DNA of 64,000 nt from Epiperipatus broadwayi (Eukaryota; Onychophora; Udeonychophora; Euonychophora; Peripatidae), in assembly GCA_028023455.1 (NCBI GenBank), contig JAQFVV010012400.1, forward strand, positions 10,472,248-10,536,247. The letters run 5' to 3'. The notes below the pieces were generated by a model that worked only from the letters and a program-made list of their open reading frames with translations, was not told the origin of the DNA and did not search any database. Positions 1 to 11,829 of this stretch are shown piece after piece. How positions within the stretch are numbered: the first letter of the stretch is position 1; each line of letters opens with the position of its first letter. The position numbers and the translations under genes are program-made.

Positions 1-1417
1 CTTTAATTTTATTGATTAAGAATGTACCTGCTTTATTATTATTAAAATCTATTTACATATGTCTATTCTAAATATGTTGTTTTTATTTTATTTTCAAAGC
101 AATTATAATTTTACAAACAAATCTGCAATATAATTTGCTTTGTGTAATTACTTTTAATAATTCTTCTACTAATTACAGATAGTATAATTTATAAAAGAAA
201 ATCATAAATAAAAATTAGAGAAGAATAAAATATAAACTTTTGTCAAAATCCATTTTTATTATCGTACAATAATAAGTTAAAAAAATTACTCGCAGGTAAA
301 AATTGGATACATGTATAATAGCATAATTGCTCTTTGTGATTTAGCGCATTGGTAGAATGAGGAACTTGAGAACAAAGATTTTCAGTTAAAAAGCCCAGAT
401 TGTCACTTTCGGTGCCTAAATGATATTTTAATCCCCCCAAAAGACAATATTTATTATCATATGTTATATTAAAAAAATAAGATTAAACAAGTTTATTTGG
501 GTAAATATTGAGTTTTTTAAAACTTCGTGTTTAATAAATAAACAACTTTCTATGTAACAAGTAAGAGATATTTTCCAATAATTCTCTTATGTTTTATTTT
601 GTCATTTCAAACAAAAGAACCATACATCTTATTAATACACAACATCTCTAATTTATTTATTTAGAGTATGAACTTTTTAGACAGTTTAACTATTAACAAA
701 ATATTGCAAAGAAACTTGTACACATTTCAACCAGGAAATAGATTCATTGTTGATTTAATAAATCTTTTAATTCGACATAGGGTAACAGATATTTGACAAT
801 TGTTAACTATATGGCTTGTGATTTGTCTTTAGTTACCATGTACAAATTACAGTGGCTGTTAAATTCCATTTATGAAGCAGATGCATGTAATGATCTTGGA
901 TTATTTTAAAATTTGTTGATGAGACTCCAGTAGCATTTACGAAGTCAGATAGCTTTACTTTTGGATCAGACAAAAATATTTAGAATCTCACACAAAGTAC
1001 ACATTTTATGCCAATTCTTTGATTGTAGGCTTCTTGTTGCAAGTCCAAAAAGAAGTTTTTGATATAAAGCTATAATCTTGGGTCCATTGGCATGTGTGAT
1101 CTACTTAACAAATTTTTTTATGTATTGTGATAAGATAAAGAAATATATGAAAGAATAGAAAACCATTGAAAATGGATAGACTTGAGTATAGCAGTAATAT
1201 TTTCCATAATAATATTTGAGTATTTAAATACTATGAGTTATTTTCCAAACAGGGCTACCGCATTGACTAAGGTAATATACTAGAGGTAAAGAAACTGCTC
1301 ATAAAGCATTTGCATCACCATTCCAAGAAGTATCAGCTAGGCATTCAAAGAAGTTGTTTCATAAAAATAAGAGTCATAGATCACATGACCCTATTCTCTT
1401 AAGCTTGTAAGTTATAA
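1..1417. other. A+T-rich spacer, no gene seen
   Basis: No reading frame with recognisable protein content, no tRNA-like box and no inverted repeat of note. Short open frames here look like chance frames in A+T-rich DNA. Confidence 0.6.
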
Positions 1418-1711
1418 ACAATGAGGATTGTCAATTCCTCAACAAGCTTTTGATAAATGCTTAGCTAGAGAAAGCATTTAAAATAACTCTGTCAGGACCC
1501 CCCCCCAAACCTCTGACTATGGTTTCATACTCTGGCACTCCTCAGAATCTAGTGTCTGAACCTACCCTAGCACCTCTCTGAGGAGTGCCAGAGCATGAAA
1601 CCATGGGCAGAGATTTGAGGGGGCGGTCCTGACAGAGATATTTTAAATGCTTTCTCTAGCTAAGCATTTATCAAAAGCTTGTTGAGGAATTGGCAATCCT
1701 CAAAGTTGTTC
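1418..1711. mobile_element. Foldback element with arms of about 130 bp
   Basis: The left end (AACAATGAGGATTGTCAATT) returns as reverse complement at the right end, and pairing continues inward through AACAAGCTTTTGATAAATGC, GAGAAAGCATTTAAA and TCAGGACC. A second inner inverted block (around 1506-1548 with 1580-1617) holds CTCTGGCACTCCTC. Only about 30 bases remain unpaired at 1549-1579. Such a transcript would fold into one long hairpin. It carries no coding sequence, so it is a MITE-like or foldback element. Internal words (CTCAGAATCTAGTGTCTGAA, and AAATGCTTTCTCT) resemble those in the foldbacks at 11.1-11.8 kb and 61.3 kb, so it is probably a relative of that family. Confidence 0.75.
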
Positions 1712-4700
1712 CATCTCTTGATAATGAAATTCTAGAATAAATTGTATCAAAACCTAGCAAGCAATGGCAGACTATCATCACTTAGAATCAGTTGTTACTG
1801 TTTGATTGTAGTCTCCTAATATCATCATTTGTTTTCAAAGTCAAAATTTAAATATTTATGCATATGAAAAATAACTAAAGCTAAAACTTTTGCTAAAGCT
1901 TATTTTTTGTTACAGGATTGTATCATTTTAAAACACAAAATTAATTTTCAGATGAAAATTATAAAATAGAATAAATAAACAATATATTTTATATTGAATT
2001 TTAAAATTAACAATACATTTTCTGGTTATTATATTATTTTAAAGTTCTGATTGTCTCCAAAAGTCTTCATAAAAACTGCAACTGTCAAAAATATTACAAT
2101 AATTATGTCACACACACATATATATAAATATTTATATAAACTTTAAATTAAACATAACTCAATGTATTGTAACAAAATTAAATGTCGATCCCAGATCCAG
2201 TGTAACAAAATGAGATCTGGTCTATTAAAGTAATTATGAAATGTCAAAATTCAAACATTATTAAAATCTCAAATATTCAAGTATTACAAACATTAATAAA
2301 CTGATCAAAAGTATCATTGTAACTTAAATAAACTAGATTAAAGATCCATTGTAATAAAATTAAGGTTTAGATCAAAAGATTATTGATCATGAAATGTCAA
2401 ATATTATTAAAGAATTATGAATCCAAAATATTCAGTATATTATTATATTCAGCTTAACTTAATGAAGAGGATCAAGTATATTATTTAATCAAGAAATGAT
2501 TCAAATATAAATATTTATTTTATTTCAAAAAGCTTCCAATATAAATATTTAGTTTAATAAATGAAAAATGCATTGTAGATTTTTATATCAAAAGAAAAGA
2601 ATTATTTAACATGAGTAGTGGCTATTAAACCAAAGATCAGGCTGAGTTATCTATCATATTATGGGTCATTGGATGAAATGAAACATATTTCTATCATTAG
2701 ATTTCTCAAGATATCCCACTATCAATAATTATAAGCAAATTATTAGTAACAAGTATTATAACTCAGGTATATGAAATCACATGAGGTGAGTACACTAGTA
2801 ATTCAATAAAATATAACTCAGGTATACAGACAGTAGATCTTATCCATTTTCATTTCTTGGTTTGATGTTAAGTGCATGTTTAAACAAATACTAAGTGAAT
2901 ATGGTCTAGCAGGGTGCCACTAGATTATCTGAATCTAGACACGGTTATATCTAATAACCTTTCACATGTACCAGGTTTGAATCTCCTTTTTCGGTACTTT
3001 ATTTCTAATAAAAATGGGAGATTTTGCTTTTTGAGCCATATCACTATACGCACTAATATTTAGGTAAAAGTAAAACATCTTTAAACCACAGTGGAGTTCA
3101 TTAGACATAAATCATTTCTCAGATCTTAACATAACAAATGTGTTTCAATATTTTTATAAGTTTACTAGCTCAGATTATATATAACTAATTTAGGATGGCA
3201 ATTCACTCATCCTTGCATGAAATAGATGATGGGATGTGGTTATAATAATACTAAGAAATCACTAAATATTATGGAATCAATATTTATTTATGGCCTTTAA
3301 ACATTTAAACAGCTCATTAATTAAAATGATGATGATGATGATAATAATAACAATAATGACAAGGATTTCAACTACAGCTCTAGGACTAAGCCTAAACATA
3401 AAACTAATTTTTATAAAGAAATTCATAATTATTGCTTAATTTTAGCATATTTACTTATAGCTTAAATAACTAATATTCAACCACTGATGATGATGAATGA
3501 TCACACTTAACAAAGACTATACTTAATGAAATATATATGCCTCGTTTAATAAAACAAACTAATATTTATTACTGCATTTCTAACATATACATAAAATTTT
3601 CTAGACATACATGAAAATTGACATGAATAATAATAGTAATAATAATAATAATAATTAATTATATAACAATCCTCAGATTAATTTCAAGTTCTTCCCCCTT
3701 TCCCTTCAAATGTATATTGTATTAAGTTGGATGTCACTCCATGAGAAAAGTATTTCAAGAAAAAAAAATATCCGCTCATTAGCACACATACTTTATAAAT
3801 CTAACATGTAAGTAGAATGTTAAAAAAAAATGTTAATAGAAATTAGAAAAAGCAATTTTTTAGAAACGAGTTTTAAATCACATCCTCCCCCTCTCTTCTA
3901 AGTGCTGAAATCTATACTTTCTTAAGACAAAATAATTCAATATTTTAACACCACCTATTATTTCACATTCACTCACAATTATACACATAAAATATCACTA
4001 TGTATGTGCATGTTTTATCCCAAAATAATAATAATATATTAGTTAAAACTAAAATCATAATACCATAAAAAAAATTGTTTTACACATTAATATTTCATAA
4101 CTGTAAAATTAATAAACAAATAAATTTTGATACATTCACAATCATTTATGTAGTTCAAAGCTATTATTATTAAGACATTCTTGGTTTCCATCGATCTAAA
4201 TTGTCTTTAAAAGTTCTTTAAATAAAATATGTCACTTTATTACTAAATTTTTATTAATACTCTGATTTCATAAAGAAAATAGATATAAAAGTCATATTAC
4301 CGATCCAAGGGTTCACTTGTCTTGTATACTGTCTATACTTGGCAGCAACAATTTCCGTGTTCTTTGGAACAATCACTTTCTTGAAGTATATAATTATTTG
4401 ATGATGATGATCCTATTGAGGTTATTTGCTTTAGTGGATAATTTGGAAATCATTATATCAATTTTTCTTCTCTTCCTGTCAAGCATGATTCTTTTAGTGA
4501 ATGAAATACAGCAGTTGTTTTCACGTTATAAATTTCCCGGATTTAAACTCAGTTGTTGGAACAATTAATTGGACTTGATGATTAATATTTATCGGTAGAT
4601 TAATTCATCTTTCATCGAATGCAGGTGAATGCTTTCTTCCTTCTATTAAAAACATCTTATTTCTCTGGTCAGTTGAAAGGTGTAGAATATTATTTTAGAC

Positions 4701-6676
4701 AAAATATCTTTTCTTTCCTATATGATGTGCAGCTTCCCAGATGGTCAGGCCAAGATGGGACATACATATAATTTTTCTAGCCAGTCATTTCTTATATTTT
4801 CAACATTCAATTTAATAGTCTAATAATCTGAATCATAATCACAATAATAATAATTCAACTGATTTTTCCAGACACTTTTTATATCCAATTTTTTAGCTAA
4901 CTTAACTAATCAGAGATAGTGTCACTTGCTATTTTTGGACAAATTCGTTTTAATTAGATCTCTAATTTATTTTCAACTAAATTATTTTTCAACTGAAAAG
5001 TTTAATCCTTTTTCCAGACACTTTTGTTTTAAAAAAAAATAGACTTAATCCTTTTTTTTCTTACACCTAGGTAACATTTCAAATTTTTGAGCTTCCTTCT
5101 TTAGATCTTAAGATAAGACTATTTCAAAATTAGAGTTTCCACCCAGCTTAAGCTCCCAACGTGACAAACAATCATTTACAAAAACAAAATTGCTACAAAA
5201 ATAGATATCTGATTCAACAGATTTCCTCTTTTAACATAAAATTGTACAAAAAAATAATTTGACAGATTTAACCCTTCCTTTTCTTTCAATATTTAATAAA
5301 TGTAAATTTCTGTATGTAATGTACACACATACTTCATTATTTCAAATCATTCATAAACTAACATTAAAAAATATAATTGCTAGCTTAGTAATTATAACCC
5401 TATTATTTAATTAAATCTGTAACTTTTTAAATCCCAATTACAATTATAGAAAAGCAAAAATAGAAATATAGAATAAGATATTAGAATTGGTCAAGCATAG
5501 GTTAGTTTTAAAGAAAGTTAAAATGTTGAATATTTGAAATATAAAACAATTAAATAGCTTACACATACACTGCCTATATGTATGCATTATATCTTTGCTT
5601 TTTAACAGAAAATTTAAATATTAAATGTGTGTGCTGCTCTTTTTGAGATTTATTAACACACAAACAAGTAAAGCATATAATTGCTGTCCCACTCTCTTTC
5701 TGTCTAAAGCGTTTAAAATTTTGATCTAGTAGGGTTTGAACTTGGATGCCCTACAGCTTCTTTTATGGTTATATAAAAATGTGATGATGATTTTGTTTTA
5801 CATTTTCTTACATGCACATTACTATAAATTTAGCTAGTGACTAAATTGTAATGGCACAGTATATATGGCACTTAATATTTATTAAGCTAATACACAATTA
5901 TACAAGGTTAGAGAGAGAATCTTTCTTTTAACACTTTGATTATAATAATTAAAAAAAATTATTATGTAAACATTAAACTGAACATCATTCAATGTATATA
6001 TGTAAAAAAAAGGAGTAAATAACTATCCCATAACCTATGAATTAAAAACACTTAAATGTTGAACAAAAAATCATGAAACTCTGATGTTTATAAGCATACT
6101 TTTATCAGTCTTAAATGTCATATTCCATCTGGTGAACATATTAATTTCACTCTGAATTATCAATAATTTTGACAGAGGTATGGTTGTAAACATCAGAGCT
6201 GCAAAATAAGTGAATTAATTGTATTTTAGAGATCATTTTAATTAATAGGCTGAGAGAGAGTGTGATTTACTCCCTTTGTTTTTATATATAATTAATGCTA
6301 TAAACACACACACATACATACATATAAAAGTTAAATTTGACTATAAATAAAATAATAATCAAATGGTTTTATGGCTTGGAAATAAAAAGTTTGAGTCACT
6401 GGATCACAATCCATGGACTTTGAAGTCCATAATCTGCCACTCTAACACTTGTACCCACTTATGCAGGATAATATGACTATCATTTTTGGTGTGGAGATTC
6501 AGGTGTTCCAAACCTCTAAAATTTTTCATGATAGGAAGTTATTCTTGAAATACCTATGCAATGAATGAGGATGGTCTAGTATTTTTATACTGGTGGATAG
6601 CTTTGATAAGAAAAGGCTTTAACATAAGAGAAGTGTTTCTATAAATCTGTGTTCTGATTGGTTACATATGCATGCC
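1712..6676. other. A+T-rich spacer with short simple repeats
   Basis: No gene recognised. It holds short ATG/AAT runs (about 3327-3350 and 3627-3655). A loosely repeated block at about 2160-2480 shows words such as ATGAAATGTCAAA and ATTATTAAA recurring roughly every 175 bp. Sequences resembling degraded pol III B boxes occur near 2972 (AGGTTTGAATCTCC) and 5729 (minus-like). A tRNA-like hairpin lies near 6385-6460, too decayed to name. Confidence 0.5.
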
Positions 6677-7245
<569 letters not shown>

Positions 7246-9083
7246 CAAGCCAAAAAGAGTTATGTCTCTTCTTTATTGATTACTATTTAAATAAAGATGT
7301 GTTACATATTTCTACACACATTATGTATTCACATTTATATTACTTCCCTAAATATATATCTATGATAACATAAAAAGCAATAAGGTTTTAATGTATAAAA
7401 TGACTAAAACTATAATAATTAGTTTTGAAGAATACTGGTAGACAGTCAAAACAGCAATTATAAAATGCACTGATAATTTATAAGTGTAAGAAAGAATTTA
7501 TTATTTTATTACACATAAAAACATAAAAGGAATGTGAAAAGAATGAATGTTTAATAAAGCATCAATGATAATAAATCTTAGAAAAATGATTCTTTAATGT
7601 CATAAGTTTTGTAACAAAAACATGATCTGATATTGATTTCTTTACTTAATTACAACTTTTTATTGAAGGTATTTACCTAGATATCTACCAATGTATTTAA
7701 CACACCTATCTTAAGCCACATTGCAATAAAGCAACCTAGTGCTATAATTTTTTAGAGTCTTTAATAAGATGCCAACTTGTTTGCCATTTAAACTATTTTA
7801 TTTTTATAATCATATAATTATTATAAATAAATTAACTTCTTTCTTTTCCAATTAAATTTTTACATCCCCATATCTGTACCAGTTCATTACGTTCTTATAT
7901 AAATCACAATGCTTTCACCACTATTAAAATTTTGTATTTTCACTAAAGAATTTTAAGATGCTAGCGGAGTTAAGAGATTACACATTTAAAATTATTTAAA
8001 CAAATCCACCTTTAATTTCATTGGAATTAAACCAATAAATTGATCATAAATAAAAAATAATTATGTGTTAATTGCTTAGGAGGTCATGTGATAATTGAAC
8101 ACTCAAGTTACATGTTATTAGCTCTTGAATTCAACCCTCAAACCATTGCACATTCTGCTATAATATATATTGTAAAATTAAAAAACTGAAAATTAATATT
8201 ATTAATATTTTTTGAGAGATAAATAATAATTATTTTATAAAGTGTAAACATTATACTTTGGTTTTAATTGTATAGCATATAATTTTTTAATTTACAAATA
8301 CATTTGAACATATTTAGAAGGTATACCCAAATGATTAACCGTAAAATAAAATAAAAATATTTATGCATTTAGAAGAATGCTTCAAAATTATTCTATTTGA
8401 ATTTAATTTGTTTTAGAGGATGAAGATTATTGTTTGTAAGCCAATGATTAAAAAAAGAGATAATATTTTTTGCTTATATTTGATGCTTTATTTCTTTCAT
8501 TAATATATATTCTATTTACTTCCCATAAAAATAGTCTGAGAGATACTTAATATTTCATAAAATATTGTGCCCTATCAATATGTGAATTTATAATCTTGTG
8601 ATCAAGGTAAGTTTTTCTGTTATCCTAACATTCACAGTGAATTTTTTAGGAAGATCAAAAAAAAAATCGATAGCTTGATGCTAAAAGAAGTTAGAATAAA
8701 CCCTTAAGTGTAGATCTTTTTTGGAAGGACTGAAAAATTATATTTTCTGCATTATAAACATCAAGTTTATATTCATAATATTAATATTATAAGATGAACT
8801 ATAAAGTTCTTTATCTATAAAATATATTTTTATTATGTATTTATTTGTTAATATCTCAACCTAAAAGCAACCATGCTGAAGTGATAACATGAGTTGATCA
8901 TTTCATGATTATTTCTGGGATCACCATTGCTTTACCCTTTTTCATTTTAGGAATGGCATCATAGATTAAAGATTAATTAGTGCATTTACTTGATGTTCTG
9001 GGTGGATGCTCTGGGATTTGAGTCAAAGCAGAATAAACTTTGAAATTTCTCCATGTTATAAACAGACTTTTATTTTAAATAGA
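7246..9083. other. A+T-rich spacer, no gene seen
   Basis: No coding or RNA feature recognised. One possible degraded B-box-like word lies near 8130 (GAATTCAACCCTC) without a convincing tRNA fold. Confidence 0.5.
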
Positions 9084-9145
9084 TGACCTATAATCAATTC
9101 TACGTATTTCATGCTGAACCAGAACTCATCAGTTGGTCCAGATCA
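9084..9145 (-). ncRNA. Hammerhead ribozyme motif, copy 1 (minus)
   Basis: Read on the minus strand: outer helix I strand TGATCT, internal loop, CAA, then the core CTGATGA, a 15-nt hairpin (GTTCTG-GTT-CAGCAT, one mismatch in helix II), then GAAA, a very short helix III, then TTG and the return strand AGGTCA. Core nucleotides CUGAUGA and GAAA are intact. The base expected as U just before the cleavage-site nucleotide appears changed (GTAGAA where other copies have a TATA-type sequence), so this copy may be slow or dead. Confidence 0.55.
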
Positions 9146-9911
9146 TGATTTCCCACACAAATATATAATCAGTGCTCAGTTTATAGTAAAATAGCAAATC
9201 TTCAAACTTTAATGGATAGGCTTCAATTTTCTCTACCCCCCAACTCTTCAGCGAACCATATCATTGAATATCTGATGATGGAATACTTAAATTCCTTGTT
9301 GGTATTAATATGACTGTCAAACCCATGTTGACTTTAAGTCACTCTGATCCCTCACATGTAGGACCTTAATGTATCCATTTAAATACCCAGAAGAGGGATA
9401 GACAGAATACAGACTGAATATGTAATACTTAAATACAAATATATTGTCTATACTAAATGCAGTGTAATTACAATGGATTTGAATTCAGCTTTCAAAATCC
9501 CTACATTTATCCACTCCATCTTATACAACCAATACACATAACCACATACATGTGAAAAGGAGAAATTACCTCCATTATATGTATTTTATACTAAACCAGC
9601 CCTCATCAATTGGCCTATATTATTATCTCCCATAAATATATATAATCATCACTCAGTGTATATTAAAATAACAAATCTTCCAACTTTAATGGATAGGCTT
9701 CAAACTTCTCCACCCTTCAATTCGTCAGCCATGCATATCATTGAATATCTGATTTATGGCTTAATCAAAGACCTTGTTGATATTAATATTATTGTCATAC
9801 CCATCAATGATATGGATGGCTGAAGTATTGGAGGTTGGAAATGATGAAAGCCTTTTCATTAAAGTCTGAAGATTTTCTATCTTAATACACTGATTATGTA
9901 TATGGGAGATT

Positions 9912-9968
9912 ATGATTTGGACCAACTGATGAGTGCTGGTTTATCATGAAATACAAATATTGAAGATT
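9912..9968 (+). ncRNA. Hammerhead ribozyme motif, copy 2 (plus)
   Basis: CTGATGA at 9926-9932 is followed by a 15-nt helix II hairpin (GTGCTG-GTT-TATCAT, one mismatch, two G-U) and GAAA at 9948-9951. CAA just 5' of the core pairs with TTG after the short helix III. The outer part of helix I is weakened because AGATCA of the consensus has become AGATTT. Core residues are intact. Confidence 0.55.
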
Positions 9969-10356
9969 TTTTTTTTTACATGTATGTGGTCAATTTAGGG
10001 AGTTTGAAAGTCCAATTTCAAATGCTTTCTGATTACATTGCATTCAGTATAGAAAATATATTTGTATTTAAATATTACATATTTCAGCCTGTATTTTACC
10101 CATCCCTTTTCTGTGTATTAAATGAACACATTAAGGTCCGATACATGAAGGGTCAGAATGATTTAAAGTCAACAGTGTTATGACAATAATATTAACATCA
10201 ACAAGGAATTTGAGTGTTCCATCATCAGATATTCAATGATATGGATGGCTGAAGAGTTGGAGAGTGGAGAATATTGATGCCTGTCCATAAAAATTTGAAG
10301 ATTTGCTGTCTTAATAAAAACTGAGCATTGATTATATATATATGTGTGAGAGATGA

Positions 10357-10413
10357 TGATCTGGATTAACTGATGAATGCTGGTTCAGCATGAAATATGT
10401 ATATTGAAAATCA
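10357..10413 (+). ncRNA. Hammerhead ribozyme motif, copy 3 (plus, best preserved)
   Basis: Core CTGATGA at 10370-10376, a perfect 6-bp helix II (ATGCTG, loop GTT, CAGCAT), then GAAA. After GAA comes ATATGTAT, able to form two or three pairs as helix III, then A as cleavage-site nucleotide, then TTG, which pairs with TAA 5' of the core. Beyond an internal loop, TGATCT pairs largely with AAATCA. This is a type I topology (helix I open). A helix III this short is typical of animal hammerheads that work best as tandem dimers. Activity is predicted, not shown. Confidence 0.62.
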
Positions 10414-10639
10414 TTTATCCTTTTCACATGTATGTGGTCATGTGTATTGGTTGTGTAAAATGCAGTGGGTAGATATAAAAAGCTTGAAAGTCTGAATTCA
10501 AATTCCTTCTGATTACATTGCATTTGTATAGACAATATACTTGTATTTAAATATTATATATACATTAGTTATACTTAAAAGTTTTATTCCACCCCACATT
10601 TTAAAAATTTATGAGCAAAAACATCCGAAAAAGATAAAT

Positions 10640-10710
10640 GATCCAAAGATGGAATTCATGCTGACCTAGCACTCTTCAGTTGGACCAGACTACAATCTCT
10701 TACACATGAC
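10640..10710 (-). ncRNA. Degraded hammerhead motif, isolated copy
   Basis: Minus strand CTGAAGA (plus 10673-10679) fits the CUGANGA consensus. Helix II GTGCT/AGCAT is intact, but the next box reads GAAT instead of GAAA. It lies just downstream of the main cluster and belongs to the same family. Confidence 0.45.
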
Positions 10711-11057
10711 TTGATTATTTAATTAGTATTTGTAATGTTTTTTTAACTCCAAATACCAAAATTTTCCACATTCACATCTTTGATACCATTCACTTGAGAT
10801 AAATACATTAATGACTATTACTAATCATTTATTAGGTCAAATATATATTTGGTATCATTTGAACTTTAAATTCCATTAAGCTATGTCTATTCATATATAT
10901 ATATATAAACAAAAAAAGACTTATAAATCCAATAAATAATATTATATTTCAACGAGAGGACTGGTTTTCATCAGAAAGAAAAAAAATACACAGTAAAATG
11001 GCGATAATCAAAAATTACAGATTTGGTAAAAGATTAAAAATCTAAATATATATATAT

Positions 11058-11829
11058 AGGGAGCATAACAACAAGCTCTTAATTGATAAGTGTGGTAAGA
11101 GAAAATATTTAAAATCTCTATCTGGAACATCCCCACCCTCTCAAAAAAATTGGTTTTGAGCTTTTGGCTCACCTCAATGAGGAGCTAAAATATTCAGACA
11201 CTAGGTCTAAAATATCAACTCAAAGTCCAGCACTTATTTAATATGTAACATTTAAGTAGAAACTCTGAAATTTTTGGACATGAAAATGTCTTAAACTACA
11301 GCTATTTAACTTAAATAGCTATATGGAACTGAACCAAGTTCAGATTTACCATATATTAATAGCTTTAGCACTGCCAAGATTTTAAAGGTAAAATTATAAT
11401 AAAGCAAGTCATATATAGTGTGAAATTTTTTTTATGAGCTTGTATTTACAAATATGTAATATAGGGAGTATACCAATAGTTCAAACAGTCCCATATAGCT
11501 ATTTAAGTTAGATAGCTGGAGTTAAAGGCATTTTCTTATCTGAAAATTTCAGAGTTTCTACTTTAAATGTTACATATTAAATAAGTGCTGGGCTTTGAAT
11601 TAGATATATTAGATCTAGTATATGAATATTCTAGATTCTCACTGAGGTGAGCCAAACGCTTGAAAGCAATTGGTCTGGGAATGAGAATGTTCCAGACAGA
11701 GATTTTAAATATTTTCTCTTACTGCACTTATCAATTAAGAGCTTGTTTGAACTATTAGTATACTCCTTATATTACATATTTGTAAATACAAGCTCATAAA
11801 AACAATGTCACGCTATATATGACTTGCTT
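11058..11829. mobile_element. Nested foldback elements (family B)
   Basis: The inner element runs 11398-11829 and ends in inverted TAAAGCAAGTCATATATAG sequences whose pairing continues for nearly 90 bp through GAGCTTGTATTTACAAATAT. Its interior (CAGAGTTTCTACTTTAAATG, AAGTGCTGGGCTTTGAATTAG, CTCACTGAGGTGAGCC, GATTTTAAATATTTTCTCTT) is present again as reverse complement in the left-hand block 11058-11325. The whole is therefore a large imperfect hairpin plus a complete foldback. No coding sequence. Related pieces lie at 59.40-59.62 kb and 61.33-61.50 kb. Confidence 0.75.

Larger units (their letters stand above)
9084..10545. mobile_element. Cluster of retrozyme-like repeat units with hammerhead motifs
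   Basis: The left half (about 9084-9800) and right half (about 9800-10545) are imperfect reverse complements. Within each half, a unit of roughly 440-480 bp occurs about twice in the same direction. The unit, read on plus in the right half, runs: hammerhead core, then CACATGTATGTGGTCATG, then AAGCTTGAAAGTCTGAATTC, then TTGTATTTAAATATTA, then AGTCAACA...ATGACAATAATATTAACATC, then GATATTCAATGATATGGATG, then the next hammerhead. Plus-strand cores start at 9926 and 10370 (444 bp apart). Minus-strand cores lie at 9126-9132 and, mutated, at 9603-9609. No coding sequence is present. Animal retrozymes are known as tandem hammerhead repeats of a few hundred bases; this matches in organisation. The head-to-head arrangement is a later event or part of the element's design. 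Confidence 0.7.

Noticed and set aside
6385-6460. tRNA-like hairpin (ATGGACTTTGAAGTCCAT) with weak B box
   Set aside because: No acceptor stem or full cloverleaf and no second copy in the window; could be chance or a very old SINE.
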